The position numbers and the translations under genes are program-made. A DNA stretch of 64,000 nt. Source: Aristolochia californica. Lineage: Eukaryota; Streptophyta; Magnoliopsida; Piperales; Aristolochiaceae. Below are positions 63,434-64,000 of the stretch, piece after piece (the first letter of the stretch is position 1; each line of letters opens with the position of its first letter). Under the pieces are notes generated by a model. The model saw nothing but the letters and a program-made list of their open reading frames with translations. It was not told the DNA's origin and searched no databases. The stretch spans positions 16,927,276 to 16,991,275 of the forward strand of contig JARWKL010000006.1 in assembly GCA_029961685.1 (NCBI GenBank), given 5' to 3'.

Positions 63434-64000
63434 GATCAGTAGGTCATTTGCATCTTCAACATGTTTCTAGTATGCATATCCACAACATTTAAAACATGTT
63501 AGGATCAATTAGAAATCTCTTTCTTATAAAATTACACTAAGTTATTAGGGGTTGTACTAGTGGAAATTCCCAAACATGGATAACAAAACTTTGGAGTTCA
63601 TTTTTAGTGGGTGAAATAATTTTCTCCACTTACATTTATTATAGTTTTCTAATTTTTTTGCTTACGTGAAGTCTAAAATTTTCATTTTGTTGTGATCGTT
63701 TTGTTTACGAGAAAAGTGGGACAAGTTTGGATTTGAAAAAAAGTTGAACATCCAAAATGGAAATGCTCAAATGCTGAAAGAGATAATTCCGAAAAGTATC
63801 TGTGATTTTGAAGGATAGGCAAAAAGTGGGTTGTTTGGCTCTGGAATATCCAACCACATGTTAACTTCAGAAATTAATTTTTTCTTCTCCTTCAAATTTT
63901 TGGATCATTAGGTCAATAACATCTTCAACATGTTTTGGTCATGCATATCCTCCACATTTAAAACATGTTAGGATCATTTAGAAATCTCTTTCTTTTAAAA

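Larger units (their letters stand above)
1..64000. repeat. AT-rich satellite DNA array, ~470-bp monomer, about 140 monomers head to tail
   Basis: The same block order recurs across the window every 441-476 bp in most cases: GGATCATTAGG, ATTTGCATCTTC, AACATGTT, GCATGC, ACTAGTGGAATTTCCC, TTTACGAGAAAAGTGGGA, an A-rich stretch, GAGAGATAATTCC and CCAACCACACGTTAACTTG. Neighbouring monomers look roughly 80-90 % identical. Every copy reads in the same direction and none is inverted. Nothing unrelated interrupts the array: there is no transposon, gene or other repeat family. The array runs off both ends. No open frame persists between monomers, so no coding sequence is annotated. The family is not one I recognise. 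A centromeric, pericentromeric or subtelomeric location is an inference from the general behaviour of such satellites, not something the sequence proves. Confidence 0.98.
57938..64000 (+). repeat. Irregular right-hand satellite domain
   Basis: Anchors are 57938, 58411, 58885, 59359, 59834, 60305, 60779, 61251, 61721, 62143, 62585, 63059, 63434 and 63903. Monomers at 59834 and 60305 resemble the first and second monomers of the deletion-tagged trimer, but the second is undeleted here. Three short monomers occur near the end and are listed separately. The array continues past the window edge. Confidence 0.82.

Noticed and set aside
1..64000. Regularly spaced repeats considered as a CRISPR array
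   Set aside because: The repeating unit is about 470 bp with no short conserved repeat and unique spacer pattern, and there are no cas-like genes.
1..64000. tRNA, rRNA or other RNA genes
   Set aside because: No cloverleaf, rRNA core sequence or Pol III box pair stands out. The GGTTG and CAACC segments near the CCAACCACACG block form only a 5-bp stem.
1..64000. Terminal inverted repeats or transposon ends at domain borders
   Set aside because: Borders at 14932, 32750, 37003 and 44389 fall in mid-monomer inside homologous sequence, as expected from unequal exchange. No inverted repeats or target duplications are visible.
1..64000. Assignment to a named satellite family or species
   Set aside because: Monomer length and composition resemble several plant satellites, but I cannot match the sequence to any from memory. 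A database search with one full monomer would decide.

Overview
The whole window is one uninterrupted satellite DNA array. It is A+T-rich (roughly 70 % by eye), and every monomer is head to tail in the same orientation. I count 140 monomer starts, using the conserved GGATCATTAGG block as anchor. Full-length monomers are about 464-476 bp. A second class of about 441-446 bp lacks some 30 bp in the middle. Both window ends lie inside the array, so it is larger than 64 kb. I see no supportable protein gene, tRNA, rRNA, transposon or CRISPR array. A satellite of this size and complexity points to a eukaryotic nuclear genome, in centromeric, pericentromeric or subtelomeric heterochromatin. I do not recognise the monomer and cannot name the species; a plant is plausible but unproven.

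The array is a mosaic of higher-order repeat (HOR) domains. (1) 1-2822: a 3-monomer HOR of 1411 bp, two copies. (2) 2823-5316: loosely ordered monomers with a local duplication of period 472. (3) 5317-14931: a diverged mosaic in which blocks recur at about 7.01 kb (15 monomers) and 3.71 kb (8 monomers). (4) 14932-32750: an 18-monomer HOR of 8113 bp, two full copies plus 1593 bp of a third, almost without differences. (5) 32751-37002: irregular, with a monomer cut to 267 bp. (6) 37003-44389: a 3.16-kb block present twice at a spacing of 4229 bp, itself built from a 1410-bp trimer. (7) 44390-53956: loosely ordered. (8) 53957-57937: three copies of a 1.33-kb trimer in which one monomer carries the same 92-bp deletion. 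(9) 57938-64000: irregular, with several short deletions.

No genes work together here. The story is one of sequence turnover: repeated rounds of unequal exchange or amplification of multi-monomer blocks, deletions at short direct repeats, and a shift in diagnostic variants between the left 13 kb and the rest. The best leads are the near-identical 8113-bp HOR, the deletion-tagged trimer with its probable undeleted relative near 60.25 kb, and a conserved cluster of short palindromes in every monomer class. All comparisons were by eye, so identity figures are estimates.
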